From the NCBI GenBank assembly GCA_910591455.2, contig OU342821.1, positions 8,928,280 to 8,992,279 of the forward strand: a stretch of 64,000 nt of DNA. The letters run 5' to 3'. Position numbers and translations under genes: made by a program. Below the pieces are notes generated by a model. That model was not told where the DNA came from, did no database searches, and was given only the letters and a program-made list of their open reading frames with translations. Positions 45,916 through 58,465 of this stretch are shown piece after piece. Position 1 is the first letter of the stretch. Each line of letters begins with the position of its first letter. Origin of the DNA: Pholis gunnellus (taxonomy: Eukaryota > Chordata > Actinopteri > Perciformes > Pholidae).

Positions 45916-46971
45916 ATCGGCCCGCGTGGCTCGTCGGAACAAACAACGTCACCTTCAGAGGAACTGATTTTATCAGCTGCCACTGCTGCAGGTGCGCGTG
46001 CAATCATAGACGGATCCCTCAACTTCCGTTAGCAAATATGAACAAATTATAAAAATGAAACCTGTTGTATGGAACACTTGATGCAATTGAATGTATTATT
46101 TCATTATTCAACCCGTTTATTTTAATTATATATTTATTTGTGTGTATATTTATTTATTAACATAGGCCTACGTCATTTCCAGGTTTCCTAAACACGCGTC
46201 TGTTTGGAAATGTGAATTAATTCATTTTCATTCATGTTATTTTATCAAGACGGCCTAGATCTGGTCAGGTTTGAGTGATGCTCATCACACACCTCAGATG
46301 TAGTTATTGTTGTCTTAGAAAGTTTATGATTTAGCGGGCGCGAACGCAGACCACAGTGTGTTTCATTTTACAGAGCGCGAGCTACAGAACGACGCTGCTG
46401 CCAAAGGGAGAGCAGACAGCAACATGTGTGCCTCTCCTCTTTACTGGTTTACCTCACTTACTGATGTTACATCCACTTTGATAGGTTGTGCGCTTTTACG
46501 CACGGAACAAATCGCAGTAAAAAAACAACCAAAGCGTTGTAGTTCTTTCTTTGGATGGTAAGTGTGCAGATTGACTTGAATGAATGAGCAACTGATCACG
46601 TGAAATGTCTGACGTCATAATGTCCACTTAATTCTGCTGTCATCTATCATAGATTATTGGTGTTTTCTGAAATATTTCGAGCTTTATTTAAACGTAGTTT
46701 CATGTTGCAACAATAAAGAACGTTCAGAGAACAAGACAAATTTAGTGCTAATGGCCTTTTTTGATTCCTTTCACACATCATACAAAAAGAATCAAAGCTT
46801 TGTAGTTGGCCATCAGCTCTTTCTTCTTTTTTTCTTTTGAGGTCAAGTGTGCAGTTTGAGTTATTAATGAGCAACCATTAACTGGCGTGAATGTCCCTTT
46901 CATGCTGTCAATTATCATGGCAGATTTTAGACCCTGTTGTTGTCTTAAATTGTTGATTTATACAACTCAAC

Positions 46972-47051
<80 letters not shown>

Positions 47052-47607
47052 ACGCGTTGTCATTAGCTCCATGAACATATTACGTTTTCCATGATTTATA
47101 TCAAATTAAAAGTAAAAACTGCACATGGACTTGCGCAATGACCTCGTAGGTTATAGTACGTTTCTGTGTACCCATCAAAAAGACAAGATGGCAAAAATAT
47201 GTGACAGTTATTGCCCTTAATTGGGTCCAATAGTTTAATTTCCTTCGCTCTGTCCCAACAGGGCCCCAACAGGTCAAGCCCCGCGCAACACAGAGTGATT
47301 TATGATTAACTGCGGTGTTACTTCCTCATTAATCACAGCGCAGTTGTGCAACTCTTAATCTCCTTAACTTATATTATTGTCATGGCTTCTTATCAAAGGG
47401 ATCTTTAATATACAACACAACGAGAATCAGAGTGGTGCGCGTTTACAGTTATCACACCTCTGCTACTACAAAGCAAAGAAGTGGTTTCGATACCAAACGA
47501 CCTTGTCACATTTAAGTCTTTGAGCGCACCCGTGGATCACACACACCCTTCGACCATGTGTGACTTGACAGATCTCTTCAAAGGACGTCAGGAGAGAGGG
47601 GTGTGAC
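45916..47607. other. Shared 5' region between divergent lrp13 and nodal genes
   Basis: About 1.7 kb between two start sites facing away from each other. It contains the lrp13 promoter side, an (AT)n microsatellite (46975-47045) and the nodal TATA box at its right edge. No gene was seen. Confidence 0.5.
46975..47045. repeat. (AT)n microsatellite
   Basis: About 35 uninterrupted AT units. Confidence 0.97.
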
Positions 47608-47614
47608 TATAAAG
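47608..47614 (+). promoter_or_regulatory. TATA box of the nodal-related gene
   Basis: TATAAAG, 78 bases before the ATG. Transcription would start about 30 bases downstream, leaving a short 5'UTR of roughly 48 bases. Confidence 0.65.
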
Positions 47615-47685
47615 CCGAGTCGCAGCATCTCACCTGGAGCATTTGGATTCAACCTGAGGAAGGGACAACACCACACTTTGGAACA

Positions 47686-49319
47686 ATGAAGCGACCAGCG
47701 GTGGATTTCTCTTTTGCACTCCTTCTTCTGGTGGATTTGGTTCTGGGTCTCGCCGCGATACACCCGGTCGCACTGCTCCGTGGGATGAGCGTCGGCTCCA
47801 GACGCACAGTGCGCAGGCAGCAGCAATCTAGCGGGCTGCCCCTCTACATGATGCAGCTCTACCGGACCATGCTGAACGAGGACCGGGATAGGACTCCGGC
47901 TGCCAGCGTGAGCCACATCAGGGCGGAGGACGACCCCGGTCTGCACGCCTCCGACTCTGTGGTCAGCCTTGTCGCAAAGAGTGAGTATTAAAACATAAAT
48001 ATTAAAGATGGAGGTTGCAATGTGTTGTTCTAAGGAGCACTTTGTGGTTTCCTTTGACACATACCACAAATATGTGTGTTGATTTATTTTACTCAACTTA
48101 ATGTAATCATTTGTCTAATCAAACTTGATGATTGGGAATAAAAGCTGTGAAGTAATCACGTTATGAGAATGTGGTTTTGCTGATAAATATTATGCAAGAC
48201 CAGAGCTAAATGTCGTGTCCTTTTCTTGTAAAAGTCATAACTAATAACCAATATTCTCTACTCTTATTTCTTTCAGGCTGCCGTCAGATTGGCGAGAGGT
48301 GGTCCGTCACCTTGGACATGTCCTCCATGTCTGCAAGTGACAACATCCAACTGGCTGAAGTTCGCATCCGCCTGCCCGCCTTCACCGAGTCTCCCAGAGC
48401 CTCGGTGGACATCTACCACTCCCACAGGGACCGATGCCCCGGCACGCACTGCCCAGAGAACAGGCAGTTCCTGGGCCACCTGGTGGTCCATCCCGGTTCC
48501 ATGGTCTCCCCCTCCTCCTGGAAGGTGCTCAACATGACGGAAATGCTCCATCTCTGGCTGCAGCGGGGGCAATCCACGCACAGGGCGGAGGAGGATGAGG
48601 CTGAGGTGAGGGAAGAGCAGGGGGGAGTCGGACACCCTACGGCCGACCGAGTCATGATGGTGGTCTTCTCAAGGCAGCACTCGAACAGCCAGCGAATGCC
48701 GACGCTCATCCGCACAGCAGAGCAATCCAAGTACGTCAGCCTGGACCGCCAGAGTGGCTCTGGGTCCAGGCAGAGGAGCCGCAGGTCCAAGAGGCACCCC
48801 GACACCCAGCAGCAGCGCCAGAGAGTGGCCGGAGCAGCTCCTGCCAGCAGGCCCTCGGAGGAGAAGAAGGGTCCTCTCTGCAGGAAGGTGGACATGTTGG
48901 TGGACTTTGCCAAGCTCGGCTGGAGCGAGTGGATCGTCTATCCCAAACAGTACAACGCCTATCGCTGTGAAGGGAGCTGTCCCACACCAGTAGATGAGAC
49001 CGTCACCCCAACCAACCATGCATACATGCAGGTAAGGCTGGATTTGAGACAGACACCGTTACTTTATCGTAGAGTGTTCGCTGCAAGGGGACATACGTAT
49101 GAATGATACATTAATACCCTTTACAAGTGTTCTAATCAATCATTATTTGTCTCTTTCTCTATCCAGAGCCTTCTGAAACTTCACCACCCGGACAAGGTGC
49201 CGTGCCTTTCCTGCGTGCCAACGCGCCTGGCGCCGCTTTCCATGTTGTACTTCGAGAACGGGGAGATGGTCATGAGGCATCACGAGAACATGGTGGTGGA
49301 GGAGTGCAGCTGCCACTGA
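47686..49319 (+). CDS. spaw: Nodal-related TGF-beta ligand (probable southpaw)
   Basis: Secreted morphogen signalling through activin-type receptors and EGF-CFC co-receptor to Smad2/3; in fish southpaw sets left-right asymmetry. Three exons: 47686-47980, 48277-49031 and 49167-49319, giving 400 residues. Signal peptide ~1-24 (ALLLLVDLVLGLAA), then a prodomain, then the convertase site RRSKR at 267-271. The mature domain (272-400) has WSEWIVYPKQYNAYRCEGSC, NHAYMQ and the terminal EECSCH. Exon number and intron positions are those of Nodal genes. The mature domain has seven cysteines, but the usual adjacent CC is CLSC (363-366). The family is certain. The choice of southpaw over ndr1/ndr2 rests mainly on the eif4ebp1/ank1-like neighbours and is about 0.6 likely. 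Confidence 0.95.
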
Positions 49320-49839
49320 GCAAAAAGACCTGAAAACCTTTCGGTCAAAAGGTCAGATTAGACCGAAGCCACTCACAAAGTGTGCTACTCACAGAGTGGA
49401 TGGATGTACAGAGATGTCCGGTTTGACACTGGGACAGAGGCTGCTGCTGAGGTGAAGGGACATTGAAGAAGGCGACGACTGTATATCCTGGACCCAGCTT
49501 TCTACATTATGGATTTTAAAAAATCAAGGGTTCTAAATTGCTGGGGAGAAGATTAGGTGATCTTAATTGTGACTTGGATTGCAAGTGGATGAGCTGCAAT
49601 TCAAGTTTATAAAGATGGATTATGGTTATGGATTGATCCAGTCAAGATGGAACAAGGCAAAGGCAAAATGGTCGCTGACTGAAGCACTCACACAAAGTGA
49701 GATAAGCAACAGGTCTTGTGTAAAAACAGTGGACTGAAGACACATGCAAATGTCAGAATGGTGTAAGCGCTTTTATTAACTTTATTGAAATGTTTGGGTC
49801 ACATTGACCCATTTGAATGTGTGCTATGTACAATAATAC

Positions 49840-49845
49840 AATAAA
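49840..49845 (+). promoter_or_regulatory. Polyadenylation signal AATAAA (nodal-related gene)
   Basis: Canonical signal about 520 bases after the stop codon, at the end of an AT-rich 3'UTR. Confidence 0.6.
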
Positions 49846-49878
49846 TTATTTTTTATCTTGACAAAGTGTTTTGGGTTT

Positions 49879-49884
49879 TTTATT
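49879..49884 (-). promoter_or_regulatory. Candidate polyadenylation signal of eif4ebp
   Basis: AATAAA on the minus strand (TTTATT on +), ~870 bases downstream of the eif4ebp stop. It is the only clear one I found between the two genes. Confidence 0.35.
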
Positions 49885-50757
49885 ACTCTGGTTATAAAAA
49901 ATAAAATGGTGAACATGATGAGACCTTTTCCACAGCAGACATTTTTTACTTGTTTTAGCAGGAAACGCACAGGTGTAATTGCTCATTGGCGAGGCTTATA
50001 CCTGAACGGAGCCATTGTTAATGTCATCAGTAGCCACGACGCGAAACCTGCTACAACATGTGCACCTGAGTTGAAAAATTGTGAACCGGTCCTTTAATAT
50101 TTTTCGGTTTCAGAAAGGAAATACTGGTTGGTTTCCAGCTAAATAAAAACACCAAACAGCAGAGTGACAAAGTGAGCCAGCTGGTGAACATAGTGGAGCA
50201 TTTAGCAGCTAAAGAGACAGATATAGTTTGCTATCAAATTGGAGACTCAAGACTCTATGCCCCCAAGTGGCAGCCAAAACAAATCAATTATAACTGATTT
50301 ATCAACATCAGATTTCCCAAAATATCGGCAGTGCTAAGACTTTACACTGAGCTCCATACTTCAAGTAATGCATTCGTACATTGAATATTTTAAAGATGTG
50401 CTTAAAAGTCCTCAAATGAGTCAAATCACATAACATATTAATGGTTTAATCACAATAACTTTGACTTGCTTGTCAAATATGTCACAGGTCGTACAAAGCC
50501 AAGTGTATTCAAAGTAAACAAATCATTTCATGCATTAGTCACAGTAGTGTTGGTTTATAAAGAGAACATTTAAACACATTAAGAAAAAAAAAAAAATGAC
50601 TTCATGTTTTCAGAACGAATCTGAAATTCGGATTATGCAGCTCAATAAGACTTGGCTTCTCATTTCAACTGAGGATTTCTTTTTTTCATCTCAGTAAACA
50701 AAAAAAAAGCAATAAAAAAATGTTGGGAATCACTTCTGTCCTTGCAGCTGACTCTCC

Positions 50758-53109
50758 TCAGATGTCCATTTCAAACTGGGCATCTTCAAGAAAAGGAAAA
50801 GACATCGTAGTTGAGTAGAGGGAACGAGACAATTAAAGATACACATGAAGGATCGCAGCTCATCTCTCTCTCGTTCACATTTGAAATATATACGTTTTTT
50901 TTTACCTGCGTTGTCCTCGGTGATATTGCTGGGTTCAGGCTGGTTTGTGTCGTTGGAGGAGTTGGGTTTGAGCGGACTGGTGACTCCGGGGATGTCGGGC
51001 AGATTGGGAGGCGTGCGAGCCAGAGGAGACGTCCGACACTGCAGGAGGAACTTCCTGTCGTAGATGATTCTGGTGCCTGCGGGCAGCAGCGAGAGGAAAC
51101 CAAAGTTACTTACTGTCAACATTTCGTCACTACAGCATAGTAAAATGTGAGGGGAGCAATATGTGCAGCAGCGGTTTTCACATTTAGTTTTGTGGAAAAG
51201 TTTATACTGATACTGAACTTTTTATTTTGGCTGGTCTACCACAGCACCTGTGTAAATGATTCAAATTAAATAAAATATAGCCGCTAATATCAACATTAAA
51301 TAATTGTAACTAGTTAAAAAGGACAAAATAAAACAGAAATCAATCAAACTAAATTCAGTCACTAATATCGACATTAAACACTTGCATCTAGTGGAAAAAT
51401 CAAACTAATGAAAGAAAATTTAACAGCTAACTTCAACATAAAATATGTGTAACTAGTTCAAAAGGATAAAAAAATACATATTTTGTCTGTGCTGTATACA
51501 CTTACATACATTCCCATGACCACCGACCTATTTGTATGTCACCACTGACCCAATTCTGTGTGTTTATCTGTGTAAATCTGTGCCCAGGACGCAGTATCAG
51601 CTAAAATGAACATGTGCACGCTAAGTCAACTTTCTCACAAGCGCGGAGGGAAAACATGTTTTACTTCCCAGGGTGTCAAGCTTATAGATGTTTTAATAAA
51701 CTACTGAACATATGGTCCAAAACTCTGATTATGAGAGTGAGACTGGCTATGAGTCATAGTTGGTTGTTGTGGGTTGCCAAGCCAATAGTTATATCAATGT
51801 ATATCTCTTAATATGTATACATATAAAATTAATGGTTGGAGGGAGAAAGTCTGATCACTTTTAGCAGCTTCCATGTGTTGCATTCATAACACATAAGGTC
51901 ATTATTATAGCTCATTTCCTTGTGTCATCGTGGAGCCAACACCTAGTAAACATGTTGCTGCAGCTCAACAGCAGCCTGCTGTAAAACCAAGACTATAAAT
52001 AGGATCTGGCCTATATTTGACCGTACAGTCGTTGATTGTGTAAGTATTCTACAGCTACAGGCTACTCAAACTGAATTCAGTCTGCTATTCAGAACTGACT
52101 GATGCCAAACCAATGAATGTTTATTTGCATAAAAAAAAATTAGGCCCTTAAATTAGTCAGAAGGCCGTCAGACACGCAATACATTTTATTGAAATGGTAA
52201 AATGTAAATCATGTCCATACGCTGACTTCCCTCATTAGCGTAAATTATGAAATAAATCAGCATAAAGCCACTGTGGAGAAGATGAAACGAATGCATGAAA
52301 TATCGATTGGCAACAGTTTTAACGATGCAATCATTCCATTTGGCCTGTTAATAAGAGACAGAGAGATTAACAGAGAGTCTGGCATAACAACAGCCTTATG
52401 TACAGTGACAGGACTGTGCAATGTGCAGACTGCATGATTTGGGTGCAGAAGACCGCTCTAATAGGATTCCTTTAAGTCCGGTAACAGGTGGTCTTTAGCC
52501 TTCAGGAAGCACCGACACTGTGAAACATTAACAGGAGGACAGACCACAGACCTGTGGACGAGACCCACAGTCTGGCTCTTTAAAGCCTTTCCTTTACAAT
52601 GACATGCTTACCATAAATAAATACTTGTTTTAACTAATGTGACTCTTCACTTTGTCTCAATAGTGTCACAAAATAATAAAAAAAAAAGGTGGAATCTATA
52701 AATTGCCATGGTTTTATTCAATGGTTGGCCTCGTGCAACACAGAGATGACAAAGCTGACTAATACACTGTGTGATGGGGTGAAAATAACTGGCTCATACC
52801 TTATCTACACTCTCCAGATCATGGTAACAATTAAAGAACTTCTAAAGTCAACTCAAGTGTCCCTTTGAATCTGTTTTTTTTTACTGACTCCTTTCTTAAC
52901 CGTTTGTTTTGGACTTTCTGATAAGATTCAAACTGTGTCCAATCTTTTTGACCCAGGCCCAGCACATCGTTACCTCCCGGCGTCGTGCTGAACAGAGTCC
53001 CCCCGGGCGTCGTGGAGTAGTCCTGGGGCATGTGGGCAGCGTCGTGGATGGTGACCCGTCTGACGGCCGGGATATCCCGGCCCCCGGTGGTCTGACCTCC
53101 CGCTGACAT
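50758..53109 (-). CDS. eif4ebp1: eIF4E-binding protein (4E-BP), probable eif4ebp1
   Basis: Translational repressor that binds the cap-binding protein eIF4E and is released on mTORC1 phosphorylation. Three exons: 52974-53109 (136 nt), 50906-51076 (171 nt) and 50758-50783 (26 nt), giving 110 residues. Visible: DYSTTPGGTLFSTTPGG (the two priming TP sites), eIF4E-binding YDRKFLL, the SP/TPP sites in CRTSPLARTPP, and the C-terminal TOS motif FEMDI in the tiny last exon. The usual N-terminal RAIP motif reads RDIP. DYSTTPGG and LQCR favour 4E-BP1 over 4E-BP2 (DYCTTPGG), and adjacency to ank1 agrees with human 8p11. An in-frame upstream ATG at 53157 is not used by the family. The 1.9-kb intron 51077-52973 holds nothing recognisable. 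Confidence 0.92.
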
Positions 53110-56100
53110 CTCTCGCAACACCGGGTCGGTTCGTGGTCTACTCGCTAAACGCCACAAGCGGAGAGAGTCGCTCGAAGTGTGAAGGGCGTTACGAAGCTAC
53201 GGTCAGGAAGCAGGAAACTCTACCATGTGCCTCCACGTGGTGTGAGCACGTCCAAAACAACTCACGGACCTCCTTCGAAAACAACACGTGGAGCGGAGAG
53301 CTGTGATTGGCTGAAAACAGGGGGCGTCACAACACGTGGAGGTTGTAGTTCCCCCCCCCGTTTCTTCCTGACCTGCAGGGAGCTCTATCACACCACACAT
53401 GACGCGATGATAAGAACAAGAACAAATCTGTGGTGGACAGTTATATGAAAAAAAGTGTAGTCATAGTAAATATACAATATAATGACCTAATCAAATTTTG
53501 CATATATGCACTACTAATATTAATTAAAAACAAACAAGTATTATTACAAACAAATCAGCAAAATCAGAGGGCATCTAGAATTATTATTATGAAGATGGAC
53601 CCATATTACATATGTAAATGTGAATTCATATGACATTTCTTGAATACACTAATTTCAAGGAAAAGTACAGTGTTCAGGTGAGACACTTCCAATTATTTGC
53701 AGGTGTACACTTGATTGTTTAGTCAGTACAGAGCAGCTGCAATGTTGTGTCATGCAAAAATGTCAACTATCAACATATATTGGAAATAGTTCCCAATATG
53801 AAATAATTAATTTATACTTTAGCTTTATATATTTAAGATCTTTCCTGAACACTTCTTAGGAAAATATGAGGTATTTTGGACCCATAAAATAAAGCATGAC
53901 TGAAAAGAGAGACCACTTCAAACTTACTCTAAATATACAATTGTCCCCCTAGGAATATTATAGCAGAAATAAAGAAAACAGGCGCACTAATTTCACTTTT
54001 TTTACAAAAACAGGACACACCATTTATGTCACATCTTTGTTTATTAATTCTTGTAAATGGTTTGAGCTGGTGTACAGGGTAAGATGAACTATACATATCT
54101 TCATGTCAGAATGACTCTGATTGAAAGGCTTGTATACATATTCACGTTTGTTTATCCTCTCTCCAGGACAATACAAAAGAAAAGAAAACAAGTGGTCATA
54201 GCTACAAAGCCTCTACATTCCCCATGATGCGGGCGTTGGCCTACTCTAGATAATGCTTAAAGAACATCCATAACAACTCTATGAGGGTGCATAGCATTCT
54301 AATTAAATATATTTTGTCATATATTTATACATATATTTTCATAAAAACATCTTTTTTTTTGTGCATGTGCGCAGTTGCATTCCTTAGGATAGAGTAATAT
54401 GATATTGCGTTTACATTGTCATGTATCCATTCTAAAGGAGTATAGGTGATCTCTATTCTTTCGCGACAGTTACAATTTTACAATACTCTTCTTTTTCTTT
54501 TTTTTTTAAATACACCGTCGAAGGTTACACGTCCTCTCAAGTCACAGGTCTGGTAAAATCTCTCTTCTTCCCACTGATCTAACCAGGTTTGGAACCAAGC
54601 ACCATCTCACACTCACACACACACTCACTCACTCACACACACACACACATGGTGGAGTTTAATTTATTATAGAGCACAGTCTCATTGAATTGTTTGATTC
54701 AGAAGTTATTATTAACTGTAAATCAAACAAAAGGACGATGGCTCAGAGTTATAAACCTTATGATTTGAGTCCTTGTTGATTGGGCGCCATGACGTGTATC
54801 AACCATCGGGGGCAGAAAACAGGCTGTGAGAGGCTGCAAGGGGCCATCGTTAGCATTTTAGAAATACTGAGGTCATGAGTCCTGTCCTCCCTAACAAAAC
54901 TCTCTTATGCATTTTTCATAATCCACCAAAGAAAAGGTTGATCCCACATGTAATTATTGGTTTAATGTCCAATAATAATCTAATGCACAACCAAAGAAGC
55001 TCTATGCTGATTGGGTTCATTCTAAAGACTAAGGAAGGCAGTCAACACTTTCATCTGACATTTTTTTTTGGTCCTCTGACTCACGTCGAGCTCACGCTTC
55101 GTCTCTTGTGAATCCTTCTTGCCTGGGTATGCAGTTAAAATCCCATGCGGGAAAGGCGGCCTCCGCCACTAACAAAGAACCGACTGCATATACTGTAGGT
55201 CGTTCTCCATGCAAATACCTTGATGCCTAAATCCAACCTCTTTTCTTGTGCTGATACAGTACAAGATGCAGAGACTAACTAGTCGCTTTGGAGACCGAGG
55301 GAGTCACCGCCCTCCCTCCTCGATCAGATCTATCATGTTCTCTCAACTGTACAGCTTCATCTGACGATGTAGGGAATTTTGTTTTGCATAAATTCAATGA
55401 AACTGTCTTGTTTAACTTGGTTTACTTCTTTGTAGAGGGAATAATGCTTTACCAAAACCTTTCTTTTGGTTCATTTTTTCGTCATCGTCACTTTGCCTTT
55501 CACGCTCAGCAGAGAGGATGGCTCTCCACGCAAAATTTTGCTGAGTGGTTACTGAAGCACAAGCTCTACTTTGTTTCCTCTTTGGTCTTATTTGAATCAA
55601 TCAACCACCACACACACACACACACACACACACAATCACACACAGACCATCCTGCTCCATACGACCCCTCCCACCCCCCCCTCCTCCCCCTCCCAAGGCC
55701 ACCCGTGTATCCCCATCCGGGCCCAACAACCAAAGTCTTATTCAGAAGCACTCGCTTTGTGTCCAACACTCGTCTTTGAGAGGAGGACTCAGAACTTAAA
55801 GAAGGAAAACACTTTGATTCTGACAGAGCAGAACTGAAAACCTGAGTGGAGTAACAGTGGAAAACATGTGATATGTAATAAACATGTGCTATATCAGGGC
55901 GAGGCTCTCATGTGTGCGGACCGGGCATGGAAAACAACGTGCATTTTGTGTGATGTGCAACAAACGTGTTAATTCATCCGTTCTGTCACTCATTCAGGCT
56001 ACAGTAACATTTACAGTACTTAAATATCGTGTATTTGATATCCAGGAAAATGTGTGCTACTATGATGTGACCCCCTTCGTAGTACTGCCGTCAGCTTTCT

Positions 56101-58465
56101 GGCTTGAAGGAAGTGCTCCAGAGATGAGGAGGATATAGTGGGTGGTTTTACAGTGATGCCGCTATCAAGTGCAACTTAAATTACACGGAAAAAGAAAGTG
56201 GAGCTCGGTGGCGTCCACCTCGGTAGCTTCCACCTCATGGCGTCAGCGGACTCCTGGTTTATGTTTTGCTACGTTAGGTGCTGAAAAACAAACAATCCCT
56301 CCACAGTCCCGCACGGCTAAAGCTGAATCCTCGGCTCTTTTATCATCTTCTCTGACTCCTTCACATCGAGGTTGACAGAACCAGTCAGATACAAGCACAG
56401 CTGCCCGACGCCAGACTCCAACAATGTTTGTCTGGACGTTTGTCTTCACGGAGGGGCTTCCATTTCCAAAATCCTTCCCGAAGACCCACAGGACCCTGGC
56501 TTCCATCTTCTGTGTTCCTGTTCGGTATTATTGCTGTTGGCAAACTCCAAAACCTAACACTCGGACCAGGCAATAACTATTTCATTGTGATGCGATATGT
56601 TTCTGTTTACGTGTTGGTATATGCGTGAGTGTGTGGGTGTGCTTTTGCTTTTGTGTCTTCACAGTTCACGAGTCTGGGGTCAGTGTTGATAAGACAATCA
56701 CAGTGCTACCTGTCTGTCCTCGCTGCACAGTTCAAATCACCATCCCGTGTTACTGCACTGTAGTAGCATAATGCAATTTGCTAGTTGCTACCATTGAAGC
56801 ACAATACTCCAAATCACTACATCCTCAAACAAATCAGATCCTCCATGTTGTTCCCACATCATTCACTTGGTTTCAAATCGATGGACCTACATTTTGACGG
56901 TGAGGCGAGCGTAAAGAGGGAGCACACAAAAAACAAGTGTTTAGCATTAGATGGAGGAGCTATGGGTGCTGATGAAGAAGAGGCCTGTGATGTTACTGCA
57001 TATTGACTGAGGCTACTGATAAAAGACTGTGAATAGAGGCGACGCGCGCTACTGGGAGAAATGACGGAGGAAGGTAGAAAAAAGGTCACAAGGGGGAAAA
57101 GCGTCAATCTTTGTGTTGTAGAGCTGCTGCACAATACAATCAAGCGACCGAACCCCTTTCCAAAGAAAACACGAGGGGTGAAATAAATTCAGTTCCACAC
57201 TGTGGTTAGACGATACCAAATACTGATAATAACAAAAACAAAAAAAACAAGGTCGACAGGCTCCGGAAAAAAAAAAGTTCATCCACAAAAGGAAAAAGAC
57301 GACATCGCACGCAGACAGGAACACTCACGAGCAGGGCAACACAGCGGCTTTTCTCACTCCGGCACTGAGCGTGCCATGACATCACAGGGCCACAGAGCCA
57401 ATCATTAGGCAGGGCTCGGCGCCAAGCCAGAGGCAAGAGAAACACATGCGGTAGAGAAGAATACGCGCACACATACGCACACATACGCACACATACGCAC
57501 ACATACGCACACTGACACATGTCCACGTAGCATAGAGTGCATATATCACATTGAGAATAATAGGGGGAAGGGGTCCAGTGAAAGAAGCATCGGTAGGCTC
57601 AGCAGAAGCTTAGATGTGTACAGAACCATCCATAGAGGGACTTTTTTTTTTTTTTCGGGCTGTAGTGTTATTGGACTCAACTTGCTGACACAAAACCACT
57701 CCGGTTGGGGGGAGATAGGTCCTTGAAATGGCCTGTGGCCAAAGCACAGGCCAGCCCCGTACCTTGTACCCCTTCAGTTTGTAGATAATGACAGTTCAAA
57801 AGGTCAAAGGTCATGCACCAGCAGTCATCATGCGATTACAGTTCACAGGAAGCACTTTTTGTTGCTTTTTTTTTTTCTTGGTTGTTTTACTGACATTTAT
57901 GTTTTTTTCTTTTGTAAAAAACAAACAAAAAAGAAGAAGAATCATGCCTTACTCTAGTTGATGTTTTTCTTTACAAATGTTATAAAACTACAAGTTGAAC
58001 TCCTCTTTTTTTTTTTTTTTCTGTCTCTGTTTCTTTTGTGGTGTCCCATGGTCACACGTTGAGGATGATTCTGTGTTTGTCATTTTGTAGTTTGTACTTT
58101 CTTAAGTCTGTGTCTTACTCTTCCTCTCCTCCCTTGCTCATTTTCCTCTGCGGCCTGGTTGTGTTTTTGTGTAGGATGGTTTGGCAGTGGCTTTCCGGTC
58201 CTAGAAAACAGAGACGAGGATAGTATTTACACACAAAACACAGGCGAAAATTCACTTGGCCCTCCAAAAAAAAAGAAGAAGAAGTGTACTGAATGCCAAA
58301 TCTATGCTTCTAATTTTGAACATAAATGGAAAAGAACAGCATGTGAGAGATAATTAAGCTCTAACAGAGTCCAATATGTTGCCATGCAGGCTTCTATCCA
58401 AGCACTGGGATGCACAAGTGCTTGTTGTGTGTCCCGTACCTGGAGGACTGGGTAGTGTGTGTATT
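53110..58465. other. Region between eif4ebp 5' end and ank1 last exon; probable ank1 3'UTR in part
   Basis: 53110-53400 is the GC-richer eif4ebp promoter side. From about 54.05 kb (minus-strand AATAAA at 54040-54045) to 58.46 kb, no coding exon is visible on either strand; a long ank1 3'UTR is a reasonable guess. It contains (CA)n at 55613-55634 and a 10-bp minisatellite at 57461-57512. Confidence 0.35.
57461..57512. repeat. 10-bp tandem repeat, about five copies
   Basis: Unit ACATACGCAC repeated head to tail. Confidence 0.9.

Larger units (their letters stand above)
49320..50757. other. Convergent 3'UTRs of nodal and eif4ebp genes
   Basis: Non-coding. The part around 49.9-50.1 kb gives a short chance ORF and looks like a dispersed fish repeat, class unknown. 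Confidence 0.45.

Noticed and set aside
47400..48276. FoxH1-type AATMCACA sites (nodal autoregulatory enhancer) upstream of and in intron 1 of nodal
   Set aside because: Only partial matches such as AATCACAG were seen; not enough to call an enhancer.
48273..49019. Long minus-strand ORFs (up to 166 aa) opposite nodal exon 2
   Set aside because: Shadow frames of the GC-rich nodal coding exon; no start context, splice logic or homology.
49858..50097. 79-residue + strand ORF
   Set aside because: No recognisable domain; composition and context suggest a dispersed repeat within the convergent 3' region.
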